A stretch of DNA of 8,053 nucleotides from JBOGEB01 sp050743125 (GCA_050743125.1 JBOGEB010000189.1:1-8053), one strand, 5' to 3'; positions 1 through 6,886 are shown, numbered from the stretch's first letter. Program-made: numbers and translations. The notes: generated by a model from the letters alone, not told the origin.

Positions 1-693
1 CTCGACGCCGACCTCGCGCTTGCCGAGGGTTGCGGAGCCAGCATCGTGATCTCCTCTGACGATCCCGAGATGTACCCACCGCAGTACGCCACCTACATCG
101 ATCAAGGTCTGCGGGCGCAACGACTCAACAGCTCGGTGTTCTCCTACGCATCCCGGGGGCAGGTTACTGGCGCGATTCGCTGGATCAGCCTGTGCCGCCC
201 GACCGCCAGCTACTTCGGCATGAAGGACATCGAACAGGCTCTGCTGGTCCAGCGCGCCGTGGCCGATTTGCTGATCGACTGCGACATCCGCCACGTGCCG
301 TGCGTCCGCGTCCGCGGCACGGGCGTCCCCGTGTCCTCGCGGCTGCGGTTCCTTTCGCACGAGCGGCTGCGCGAAGTCGGCGCCGTCTACGACGGCTTGG
401 AGGCGGGCCGTCGGACCGTTCTGGCGGGCGAGATCCATAGAGACAAGGTTCTCGCGGTCGTCCGGGCACATCTGGACGAGGTGCTGTCTACCTTCGACAT
501 CGTCTATGCCACGATCGTTGACGCCGAGGAATTCGCGCCTCAGGAACGTGTCATGCTGCCCTTCGTGCTGCATGTCGCGATCACTGACGGACAGATCACC
601 CACTTCGACGGGTTGTGCATCCGGACGCAGCAGGAGCTGGAACGCTCTCCGGAAGTGATCTGGCTCGACGTCCCGGCCTCCTCTCGCGAATGA
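1..693 (+). CDS. PanC-like amide ligase (pantothenate synthetase family), 5' end outside window
   Basis: The frame is open from base 1, giving 230 visible residues, so the N-terminal roughly 60-100 residues of a PanC-sized protein (280-300 aa), including the HxGH nucleotide motif, lie upstream. A GTG at 46 is internal to the conserved fold and is probably not the start. Visible PanC landmarks are DPEMYPP (about residues 21-27), YFGMKDIEQA (matching YFGxKDxQQ, with the catalytic Lys-Asp kept) and GVPVSSRLRFLS (matching GLAxSSRNxYLS, with the nucleotide-binding Ser-Ser-Arg kept). A C-terminal half follows with VYATIVDAEEFAP, like PanC YxEIVD. PanC adenylates pantoate and joins it to beta-alanine in the cytoplasm. 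Here the GHFRG loop is replaced by SRGQVTG and the usual C-terminal RLIDN motif is absent, so the acid and amine substrates may differ. The stop overlaps the next start (ATGA), implying translational coupling. Family call fairly sure; substrate unknown. Confidence 0.75.
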   Translation, partial: LDADLALAEGCGASIVISSDDPEMYPPQYATYIDQGLRAQRLNSSVFSYASRGQVTGAIRWISLCRPTASYFGMKDIEQALLVQRAVADLLIDCDIRHVPCVRVRGTGVPVSSRLRFLSHERLREVGAVYDGLEAGRRTVLAGEIHRDKVLAVVRAHLDEVLSTFDIVYATIVDAEEFAPQERVMLPFVLHVAITDGQITHFDGLCIRTQQELERSPEVIWLDVPASSRE

Positions 694-1871
694 GCGGACG
701 AATGCCTTTTCGCGTGGTGGTCGGCCTCCCGAGCTTCAACGAGGCCGACACGATCGCCGGCGTGACGGCCGCTGTCGATGCTGCGGTCACCACGGTGCCG
801 TTCCCAGCCAAGGCCCTCCTGGTCAATGCTGACAGCTCATCGACCGACCGCACGCCCGAGGTTTTTCTGGCCACGCCGACCAAGACCGGAAAGAAGGTCG
901 TCAATACCGGCCATGCCAGCGGAAAGGGCACCAACACGCTGGCGTTGCTACGCCTGGCGTTGGAGGAGGACGCCGACTCGATAATCTCGGTCGACACCGA
1001 CCTGGCCGAGGTTCCCGCCTCCTGGATTCATGCCCTGCTCGGCGCGATCCGCGAGGGTGTGGACTTCTGCTATCCGCTCCGGCCACCCACCTGGAATGGC
1101 GGGGATCTGACCTACCAGCTCGCCTATCCAGCGCTGGCCGGTGTGTGGGGTGTGGATCTCCGCGAGCCGTTGTGCGGTGACATCGCCCTGTCCGGGCATG
1201 CCTGCGACTTGATCCTGAAGGAGCGGTGGAGTCCCGGCGAGCTGCGCTACGGCGGCGACTTCCTGATCGCCTCGCTCGCAGCAGCTCAGTCTTGGACCAC
1301 TGTCACCCTGTCGAGGAAGCGACGCAACAAGCTGCGCAGCTTCGCCGCCGCCGCGGACGGCGACTATCGCATGGGCGCCAAGTTCGCCGAGAACGCCCTT
1401 GCGGTCCAGCGCTGCGCTGGCCTCCGCCTTGAGCAGCAGGCACCGAAGCAGCTCGTGCCTAGCCCCAGCCACACCCCCGCGGGCGCCGGCTTCGTCGTGC
1501 CCCGCTACGACCCTGATCTCGAGCGGTTGGCCGCCTCTACCAGTCGCCGTCTGCGCATCGACGCCCGTCATGACGCATTCAAGGTGTTCCCGGGGTCGCT
1601 GGCCGACCGGCTCCACGAGCACGCCACATCGACTGAGGCGAGTCGCGGTCTGGACTGGCCCACATGGCGGGACTGCGTGCTCGCCTGGCTGCAGAATCAC
1701 GACGCGCCAGCGGACCGCACGATCTCTGTCGACCTGCTGGAGACGCTGTTCCTCAACCGGGTGGTAGGTCATCACACCGAAATCGCCGGCACCGCCGGCT
1801 GGTACGACACGGTGCGCGCGCAAGCCCTGGACCTCTACGCCCGCCGTTACCGGTTGTGGGGGAGGCCGTAG
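690..1871 (+). CDS. GT-A fold glycosyltransferase, GpgS/mannosylglycerate synthase-like
   Basis: This predicted cytoplasmic glycosyltransferase of 393 aa has no signal peptide or membrane segment. The ATG at 690 is chosen because it overlaps the upstream TGA (ATGA) and lies just before the first strand; an upstream in-frame ATG at 615 would sit deep inside the upstream gene. Landmarks are VVVGLPSFNEADTI (9-22), the nucleotide-binding strand that opens GT-A enzymes; VNADSSSTDRT (45-55); GHASGKGTN (74-82), like the GKG loop; VDTD (101-104), the metal-binding DxD; and EPLCGDIALSGHA (159-171), which resembles the QPLxGEYA acceptor segment of glucosyl-3-phosphoglycerate synthases. The helical C-terminal third also fits that group. 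Such enzymes move a hexose from a nucleotide sugar to (phospho)glycerate or a similar small acid. Coupling to a PanC-like ligase suggests that both act on one small molecule. Acceptor and sugar are not deducible; a generic family 2 enzyme is the alternative. Confidence 0.72.
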   Translation: MSGRMPFRVVVGLPSFNEADTIAGVTAAVDAAVTTVPFPAKALLVNADSSSTDRTPEVFLATPTKTGKKVVNTGHASGKGTNTLALLRLALEEDADSIISVDTDLAEVPASWIHALLGAIREGVDFCYPLRPPTWNGGDLTYQLAYPALAGVWGVDLREPLCGDIALSGHACDLILKERWSPGELRYGGDFLIASLAAAQSWTTVTLSRKRRNKLRSFAAAADGDYRMGAKFAENALAVQRCAGLRLEQQAPKQLVPSPSHTPAGAGFVVPRYDPDLERLAASTSRRLRIDARHDAFKVFPGSLADRLHEHATSTEASRGLDWPTWRDCVLAWLQNHDAPADRTISVDLLETLFLNRVVGHHTEIAGTAGWYDTVRAQALDLYARRYRLWGRP

Positions 1872-1919
1872 CATCTTTCTCCCGATGACAGAAGCCCGAA
1901 TGATGAGAGTGCCTCGCCG

Positions 1920-3305
1920 ATGAGTGACCAGAGACTTGTCCGACCCGCCGCGATTAGCGGGTTTCCCGAGTGGCTGCCAGAGGTCAGAGCGGTCGAGCTG
2001 GCGTGGCTCGACCACATCCGCACGACCTTCGAGCGCTACGGATTCTGCTCGATCGAGACGCCCTCGGTGGAAGCGCTCCCGGTCCTGCTCGCCAAAGGAG
2101 AGACCTCCCAGGAGGTCTACACGTTGCGCCGCTTGCAGGCCGACCCCGGCGACGACAGCGACGCGCGGCTCGGGCTGCACTTCGATCTCACGGTGCCCTT
2201 CGCCCGCTACGTCGCCCAGCACTTCAACGACCTGGTCTTCCCGTTCAAGCGGTACCAGATCCAGCGTGTCTGGCGCGGCGAGCGGCCCCAGGAAGGCCGC
2301 TACCGTGAGTTCACCCAGTGCGACATCGACGTCATCGATCTCGACCACGTTCCGCTGCACTACGACGCCGAGCTTCCGCGCATCATCTACGAGATCCTGA
2401 CCGGCCTGGCTATCCCCGCCTGGACGCTGCGCATCAACAACCGCAAGGTCCTGCAAGGCTTCTACGAGGGCTTGAGCATCGGCAACCCTCAGGCGGTCAT
2501 CCGTATCGCCGACAAGCTGGAGAAGATCGGCCCCGCCGGGGTCATACAGCTGCTGACGTCCGAGCTTGGTCTGAGCGCTGGACAGGTCAGGGCGTGCCTT
2601 GATCTCGCGGAAATCAAGGGCAGCGGCACTTCGGTCATCGACGACATCGCCGCACTAGGGGTGAAGTCCGACCTGCTCACCGAGGGCTTGGACGAGCTGG
2701 GGTTCGTCTTGGACTCACTATCCGACCTGCCGACAGACAGCGTGATCGCCGACCTGTCGATCGCTCGCGGGCTGGACTATTACACCGGCACCGTCTACGA
2801 GGGCCGGTTCGCCGAATGGCCGACCTACGGCAGCATCTGCGCGGGCGGTCGATATGCTGATCTGGCCAGTTCGTTCATCCGGCGCAATCTGCCGGGCGTC
2901 GGCGTGTCCATCGGCCTGACGCGTATCTTCGCCAAGTTGGTCGCCGAAGAGCGGCTCGCCACCGGGACGAGCTGCCCGAGCGAGGTGCTCGTCGTCATTC
3001 CCAGCGCCGCGCGCCGCGCCGACGCGCTCGCTGCGGCAGCGCAGCTGCGGAGCCGGGGAATCAACACCGAGCTGTACCACCAGGCCGACAAGCTGGCCAA
3101 GCAGGTCCGCTACGCCTCCCGCAAAGGCATCCCCTACGTGTGGTTCCCCGCGTTCGAGGAGGGCGGGGCACATGAGGTCAAGGAGATGGCCACCGGCCAG
3201 CAGGCGACGGCTGACCCGGCTGCCTGGCAGCCCCCTGCGAGGCAGCCGGGTCAGCCGTCCGTGGCGAGTCTGCACAGCTCGACCAGCAGGTCCGGATACG
3301 GGTAG
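1920..3305 (+). CDS. Histidyl-tRNA synthetase-like class II enzyme
   Basis: Encodes 461 aa, 48 bp after the glycosyltransferase. HisRS activates histidine as an adenylate and charges tRNA-His. All catalytic signatures are visible: DLTVPFARYV (89-98), motif 2 RGERPQEGRYREF (119-131), the histidine-specific ARGLDYYTGTVYE (282-294), the AGGRYADL turn (308-315) and motif 3 GVGVSIGLTRIF (326-337), with its Arg335 but Thr where many HisRS have Glu. A C-terminal alpha/beta anticodon-binding domain spans about 354-430, ending near VKEMATGQQ. The last 25 or so residues are low-complexity and are read through a hairpin into the convergent ligase gene. HisRS usually has 420-430 residues, so this looks like a run-on end. 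Only a weak GAGAG precedes the ATG (spacing 10). It could be housekeeping hisS, a resistance copy, or a biosynthetic paralogue; the surrounding genes favour one of the last two, so no symbol is given. Confidence 0.88.
   Translation: MSDQRLVRPAAISGFPEWLPEVRAVELAWLDHIRTTFERYGFCSIETPSVEALPVLLAKGETSQEVYTLRRLQADPGDDSDARLGLHFDLTVPFARYVAQHFNDLVFPFKRYQIQRVWRGERPQEGRYREFTQCDIDVIDLDHVPLHYDAELPRIIYEILTGLAIPAWTLRINNRKVLQGFYEGLSIGNPQAVIRIADKLEKIGPAGVIQLLTSELGLSAGQVRACLDLAEIKGSGTSVIDDIAALGVKSDLLTEGLDELGFVLDSLSDLPTDSVIADLSIARGLDYYTGTVYEGRFAEWPTYGSICAGGRYADLASSFIRRNLPGVGVSIGLTRIFAKLVAEERLATGTSCPSEVLVVIPSAARRADALAAAAQLRSRGINTELYHQADKLAKQVRYASRKGIPYVWFPAFEEGGAHEVKEMATGQQATADPAAWQPPARQPGQPSVASLHSSTSRSGYG
3208..3257. 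terminator. Bidirectional hairpin between convergent genes
   Basis: A perfect 18-bp inverted repeat has arms 3208-3225 (CGGCTGACCCGGCTGCCT) and 3240-3257 with a 14-nt loop. Four further pairs (3227-3230 with 3235-3238) can form inside the loop after one mismatch. It contains the stop codon of the minus-strand ligase and lies inside the run-on 3' end of the HisRS-like gene. There is no T-tract, as is common for actinomycete terminators. The position between converging genes suggests termination in both directions. Confidence 0.65.
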
Positions 3306-4333
3306 CCGGCCGCCTGCATCACCTTGGGGAACACGCTGGCGGCGGTCATGCCTGGGATCGTGTTTACCTCGTTGATCAAGAAGTCACCGGTGCGCCTGTC
3401 CAGGAACAGATCCACCCGCGCGAATACCGAGCATCCCAGCACGCGGAAGGCATCAGCCGCAAGTTCCTGGGCTTGCCTCGTGAGTCGGGCGTCGATAGCC
3501 GCAGGGCAGGTGAACCGAGGGTTGCCCAGCCGATACTTCTCCTCGTAGGTATAGAGTGCGCCCATCGGGATGCACTCTCCAGGCGGCGAGACCGTCAGGT
3601 GTCGGCGGCCCAGCACGCCCAGCACCAGCTCCCGGTGCGGGATCAGCTCCTCGACGAGCGCGGCATCGTCCCAGCCCAGCGCACGCCCCAGCGCTTCACG
3701 AAGCTCGGCAGCCGAGTGGGCACTTGCGATTCCGAGGCTCGACCCACCTCGCGCCGGCTTGACGAACCATGGCTCGGCTCCCACCGCATCTCGGATTCGC
3801 TCGATCACGCCGCAGGGATCCGCGGCGAGTTCGACCTCGCGAACCAGGACGCCTCTGGCCACTGGCAGTCCGGCGTCGCCGAGCACCGCCTTGGCCAGCT
3901 GCTTGTCGAAGCAGATCGCAGAGGCCGTGACGCCACACCCCACGATCCGCAGCCCGTAGCAGCGCAGAAGCCCCTGCAAGGTGCCATCCTCGCCCCAATG
4001 GCCGTGGCACACCGGCAGCGCCATCCGGTACCGGGCCAGCGCCGACAGCGGAGGAGGGCCATCGAAGTCATCCACCGGCCCTCCGGCACCCACGACCTGA
4101 TCGGCCGGGACGCTGCCAGCAGGCAGCAGCTCAGAGTCGGCGTCCGCCCACAGGCGTTCCAGCGCGCCAAGGCCCACGAGCCAGTGGCCGTCCCGAGTCA
4201 CGCCAACCGGCAACACGTCCCACCCGAGAGCGTATGCGTGCATGAGCACTGTCTGGGCACCCGCCAGGCTGACCTCGTGTTCGGGGGTGTCGCCACCAAA
4301 TATCACCATGAGCTTGACGGAGCTGCCGCTCAC
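3251..4333 (-). CDS. D-alanine--D-alanine ligase family protein (ATP-grasp)
   Basis: Encodes 360 aa from a GTG at 4333, chosen because AGGAGGT lies 5 nt upstream; a TTG 10 codons further upstream has no such site. Ddl joins two D-alanines through an acyl-phosphate in the cytoplasm for peptidoglycan. Family marks are FGGDTPEHEVSLAG (12-25), HGHWGEDGTLQGLL (110-123), FDKQLAK (142-148), FVKPARGGSSLGI (190-202), YTYEEKY (261-267), ARVDLF (305-310) and INEVNTIPGMT (320-330), giving the Mg ligands Asp308, Glu322 and Asn324. The Lys-Tyr pair at 266-267 in the omega loop is the D-Ala-D-Ala type, not the VanA D-lactate type. Length is normal. It is alone on its strand, convergent with the HisRS-like gene and divergent from the next one. 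It may be the housekeeping enzyme, a resistance copy, or a dipeptide/amide ligase of the cassette; members of this family do serve in antibiotic pathways such as D-cycloserine. Confidence 0.88.
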   Translation of the reverse strand: MSGSSVKLMVIFGGDTPEHEVSLAGAQTVLMHAYALGWDVLPVGVTRDGHWLVGLGALERLWADADSELLPAGSVPADQVVGAGGPVDDFDGPPPLSALARYRMALPVCHGHWGEDGTLQGLLRCYGLRIVGCGVTASAICFDKQLAKAVLGDAGLPVARGVLVREVELAADPCGVIERIRDAVGAEPWFVKPARGGSSLGIASAHSAAELREALGRALGWDDAALVEELIPHRELVLGVLGRRHLTVSPPGECIPMGALYTYEEKYRLGNPRFTCPAAIDARLTRQAQELAADAFRVLGCSVFARVDLFLDRRTGDFLINEVNTIPGMTAASVFPKVMQAAGYPYPDLLVELCRLATDG

Positions 4334-4338
4334 CGAGC

Positions 4339-4345
4339 ACCTCCT
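4339..4345 (-). promoter_or_regulatory. Ribosome binding site deciding the ligase start
   Basis: On the minus strand this reads AGGAGGT, five bases before the GTG at 4333. It excludes the longer TTG start at 4363, which has no comparable site. Confidence 0.75.
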
Positions 4346-4386
4346 GGCTCCTTCATCCGGCAAGCCGACCGCACACGACCGATCCC

Positions 4387-4392
4387 GGAGGT
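4387..4392 (+). promoter_or_regulatory. Ribosome binding site of the second HisRS-like gene
   Basis: GGAGGT with a 6-nt spacer to the GTG at 4399. The whole divergent gap (4334-4398) is only 65 bp. I see no convincing -10/-35 pair in it, so promoters may reach into the flanking coding sequences. Confidence 0.7.
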
Positions 4393-4398
4393 AACGCA

Positions 4399-5676
4399 GT
4401 GGCGATTCCCGACCGGCGTCTCGATCTCCCGCGAGGTGTACGCGACAGCGACCCCCACCGCACCATCCTGTACCGCAAGCTGGCGCAGGACTGGTTCGAC
4501 GCCTGCGCGCTGGCGGGCTTTCAGCCTGTTTCGGTGCCGCCCGTCGGCTTCGCTGACACGTTCACAGCCGGCCATCACGCCGCAGGAGCGAAGCTGTACC
4601 GCTTTCCTGATCGGCGGGGGCGAGACCTGGCCCTGGTCTCCGACAGCCTCCCTGCACTCCTGCGCCTCGCGCGCACACGTTCCGTCCACGAGCAGCGATT
4701 GAGCTACTGCTGCCCCATCTTTCGCTACGAACGGCGACCTCGTCGCTACTTCCACCACCTGGGCCTGATGGAGGTCTACGACCATCCCACCACCCTTGAG
4801 CAACAGGTTCGATCCACCACCAGACTCGGGCAGGTCGTCGCTGGCTTCCTGGCGTCCCGGTTACCCGTCGTGTTCACCGTGATCAACCCGGGGTTATGGC
4901 ACGCCCTCGTCGGTACGTTTCTGCCGCACGAGGGCACGACGAAGATCGTCCACTCGCTGCGTCGTTCGCATCCCGACCAGCGGGCGGCCCGGCTACGGCG
5001 ACTCCGCGCTCCGGCCGAGGCTGTTCGCCTCGCTGAGCTCCTGGTCACGGATCCTGCGCTCGGCGAGGCCCTCGACACGGGCGCAGGCTCGATTGCTGTT
5101 TCGCGGTCACTGCAAGAACACGTCAGCGCGGCCCATCAGCTTGCTGCGGCGCTACAACATCACGGTGCGCAAGCTGGGGTCGATCTCGGCGAGCTGCACG
5201 CCAGCGAGTTCCACGACGGACCGTCCTTTCTGCTCAGACCCCATGCTGGGGGCCGCCTCGTAGGCGACGGCGGCTCTTACGGCCTGTTCGCCCGCGCCTT
5301 CCTGGGTACCCCCGCCAGCGTCTTCAGCGCCATCATCGGCCTTGAACGCCTTGCCGACCTCACAGGCAGCCCAGAGGCTGCTCCCGCGGCCGACATCGCC
5401 GTTCTCGCACATCCAGAAGTCGCCGAGGTCGAGCACGCCGACCGTCTTACCGCCTTGATGCGTGCGGCAGGGCTCGCTGTCTGGGACGTCGTGCTGACAA
5501 ACCCCTTGCGCCATCACCTGCGCGACCTCGCCGCCCTTGCCATCCCGTACTCGGTGATCATCGGCCCGCGCGAACTCGTCACCTCGCAGTACACCGTACG
5601 CGACCACACCGGCGTGCTTCAGACGGTTGGGCACGACGACCTGGTCGGCTGGCTGATCAACCGTCGTGTTCGGTGA
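4399..5676 (+). CDS. Degenerate histidyl-tRNA synthetase / HisZ-like protein
   Basis: Encodes 425 aa from a GTG behind GGAGGT. LDLPRGVRDSDP (8-19) matches the HisRS opening PRGxRD. CCPIFRYERRPRRYFHH (104-120) is a motif 2 loop with Arg109 and Glu111, and AIIGLERLADL (311-321) is a motif 3 remnant with its Arg. The histidine-specific RGLDYYTGTVFE segment is replaced around 268-280 by ASEFHDGPSFLLR, losing the catalytic Arg, and the following GGRYDDL has become GGSYGLF. HisZ, the ATP-phosphoribosyltransferase regulatory subunit, is a degenerate HisRS that usually lacks the anticodon domain. This protein keeps a related C-terminal domain (about 332-412, with VIIGPRELVTSQYTVRD), so it is neither classic HisZ nor an intact HisRS, and no hisG is in view. 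Two TTA leucine codons (4861 and 4894) occur in an otherwise GC-rich gene. An amino-acid-activating or sensing role is possible; its function is unknown. Confidence 0.75.
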   Translation: MAIPDRRLDLPRGVRDSDPHRTILYRKLAQDWFDACALAGFQPVSVPPVGFADTFTAGHHAAGAKLYRFPDRRGRDLALVSDSLPALLRLARTRSVHEQRLSYCCPIFRYERRPRRYFHHLGLMEVYDHPTTLEQQVRSTTRLGQVVAGFLASRLPVVFTVINPGLWHALVGTFLPHEGTTKIVHSLRRSHPDQRAARLRRLRAPAEAVRLAELLVTDPALGEALDTGAGSIAVSRSLQEHVSAAHQLAAALQHHGAQAGVDLGELHASEFHDGPSFLLRPHAGGRLVGDGGSYGLFARAFLGTPASVFSAIIGLERLADLTGSPEAAPAADIAVLAHPEVAEVEHADRLTALMRAAGLAVWDVVLTNPLRHHLRDLAALAIPYSVIIGPRELVTSQYTVRDHTGVLQTVGHDDLVGWLINRRVR

Positions 5677-6013
5677 GGAGGGGGGCGTCCCTCTGGGCCG
5701 CCGAGCTGATTGTTACGGTGGCGCCAGTCTGCCGCTGCCTGGTTCACGACTTCGGCGAGAGGGCCGCCGGCCGGATGTCCCTGTGGCCAGGATTCGTCAC
5801 GTATGCGTGACGAATCCTGGCCAGAAGATCCGCGGCCAGCTCACGCACGTGCGCTGCCAGGCGCTTGCTCCTCGAGGCGAGCCGACAAGTACAGCAAGGG
5901 TAGGAACGTTCTTGGACGTCTTCGGGTCGGCGGACCACCGCTCGTCCAGTTGTCCGCCGCCTCGTGCTGGCTCCCACCCGCAATGGAGACGCTTGGCGCC
6001 AGGACATCGCCCC
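5677..6013. other. Gene-free stretch between two opposing transcription units
   Basis: These 337 bp separate the stop of the HisRS-like gene from the stop of the minus-strand regulator, so the flanking genes converge. Open frames exist on both strands (for example 5744-6007 and 5797-6072 minus) but have no start signal or recognisable domain and are rich in Arg/Ser. A short segment on the minus strand, about 5800-5880, has a helix-like Leu/Ala/Arg composition (KRLAAHVRELAADLLARI) and could be a gene remnant. The only clear structure is the inverted repeat at 5784-5823. Confidence 0.5.
5784..5823. terminator. Perfect 18-bp inverted repeat, probable bidirectional terminator
   Basis: Arm 5784-5801 (TGGCCAGGATTCGTCACG) pairs perfectly with 5806-5823 around a 4-nt TATG loop. 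A few more pairs (GGAT near 5773 with ATCC near 5827) can form further out. It sits between convergent genes, about 108 bp after the HisRS-like stop and 191 bp after the regulator stop. No T-tract follows on either strand. The inner TTCGTCAC/GTGACGAA could also be a protein-binding palindrome, but the long stem and tetraloop favour a terminator. Confidence 0.6.
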
Positions 6014-6886
6014 TCATGCGCTCGGCCTTGGTGCAGTCGTGAGATCCGTAGCAACCCGGCTGATGAGCGCACGGGCGTCGTCGCCCAACACCGCGATGTC
6101 CCGCAATCTGGCGAAGGCCTCGCGGTAGCGGGCCACGTCGGTCGGGTCGCTGATCATCAGGCTGGCGCTGAGCGTGCTCACCGCGACCATCGACGGCTCA
6201 CCGTCAGCGCGGTCGTCGAACAGGTCGAACCCGTGGTCGTGCCACGCGGGCACCACCACGGTCTGCGGAATCACTCCGACGGTCACGGTGGGAAGCGCGG
6301 CCAGGGTGGCGATGCGGTCGAGCTGGGCGAGCATCACCCGCGCCGGGCCAACCTGCCAGCGCAGCGCCGCCTCGGCGATCACGAACTCGAACCGCTTGGT
6401 CTCGTCGTACAGGGCGGTCTGTCGGTTCAGGCGCGCCTGGACTGCCTCGGCGATGTCCGGCCGACCCTCTGGGAAGGCAGCCTTGGCGAGGGCGAGGGCG
6501 TATTCCGGTGTCTGCAGCAGTCCCGGAATAAGCACCGGTTGGTAGCTGCGTAAGGTCCCGAGGGCGCCTTCGAGCTCGCGGATCTCGTGCTGGATGTGGG
6601 GCAGGCCGCGGCGCAAGGCCCGCCGCCACGCGACCGCCTCGGTGGTGACCGCCTCGGTGAGCTCTGCGAGTTCGGCGCGCTGCTCGTCGAAGGCCTCGCA
6701 GACTCGTGCCCAGCCCTCGACGACCGGTGCGGAGGGAACCGACTGGCCGCGTTCCATTCGCGAGATCGTCGACTGGGCGATCCCGAGTTGTTCGGCGAGT
6801 TGGGGGCCGCTGAGTCCCGCGTTGAGTCGCAGCCGCCGCAGCGTCGCGCCGAGACGCTGGCGCTGCGGCGGGACGTCGTCTGTCAT
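6014..6886 (-). CDS. XRE-family regulator with DUF5753 (Scr1-like)
   Basis: Encodes a 290-aa cytoplasmic DNA-binding regulator. An N-terminal helix-turn-helix spans about residues 10-67, with GPQLAEQLGIAQSTISRMER (27-46) as the recognition unit. A C-terminal DUF5753 domain runs from about 105 to 280, marked by YQPVLIPGLLQTPEYA (115-130), FVIAEAALRW and VGVIPQ. In actinomycetes such proteins often pair with small DUF397 or DUF6879 partners and act as developmental or antibiotic-related regulators, sometimes described as toxin-antitoxin-like. The ATG at 6886 follows the upstream stop by only 6 nt and lacks a clear Shine-Dalgarno, so translation is probably coupled. It appears intact, whereas its partner looks broken. 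It may control the divergent promoter region at 7500-7571 and hence the peptide locus; that is inference from position. Confidence 0.88.
   Translation of the reverse strand: MTDDVPPQRQRLGATLRRLRLNAGLSGPQLAEQLGIAQSTISRMERGQSVPSAPVVEGWARVCEAFDEQRAELAELTEAVTTEAVAWRRALRRGLPHIQHEIRELEGALGTLRSYQPVLIPGLLQTPEYALALAKAAFPEGRPDIAEAVQARLNRQTALYDETKRFEFVIAEAALRWQVGPARVMLAQLDRIATLAALPTVTVGVIPQTVVVPAWHDHGFDLFDDRADGEPSMVAVSTLSASLMISDPTDVARYREAFARLRDIAVLGDDARALISRVATDLTTAPRPSA

Noticed and set aside
948..2456. Long minus-strand open frame (502 codons) opposite the glycosyltransferase and HisRS-like genes
   Set aside because: It has no domain, spans a gene boundary and mirrors codon bias of the plus-strand genes; a GC-rich antisense shadow.
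4333..4363. Longer Ddl start at TTG 4363
   Set aside because: A strong RBS sits between it and the GTG at 4333, and the extra residues do not resemble Ddl N-termini.
3473..4702. Long plus-strand frame opposite the Ddl-type gene
   Set aside because: It is antisense to clear Ddl motifs, His/Arg/Gln-rich and runs into the next gene in the wrong frame.
4399..5676. Annotation as hisZ
   Set aside because: An anticodon-binding-like C-terminal domain is present and no hisG partner is seen, so the symbol would overstate the evidence.
5666..6553. Plus-strand frame across the gene-free stretch and the regulator
   Set aside because: It is antisense to the DUF5753 regulator, without RBS or domain, and reads through the terminator-like hairpin.
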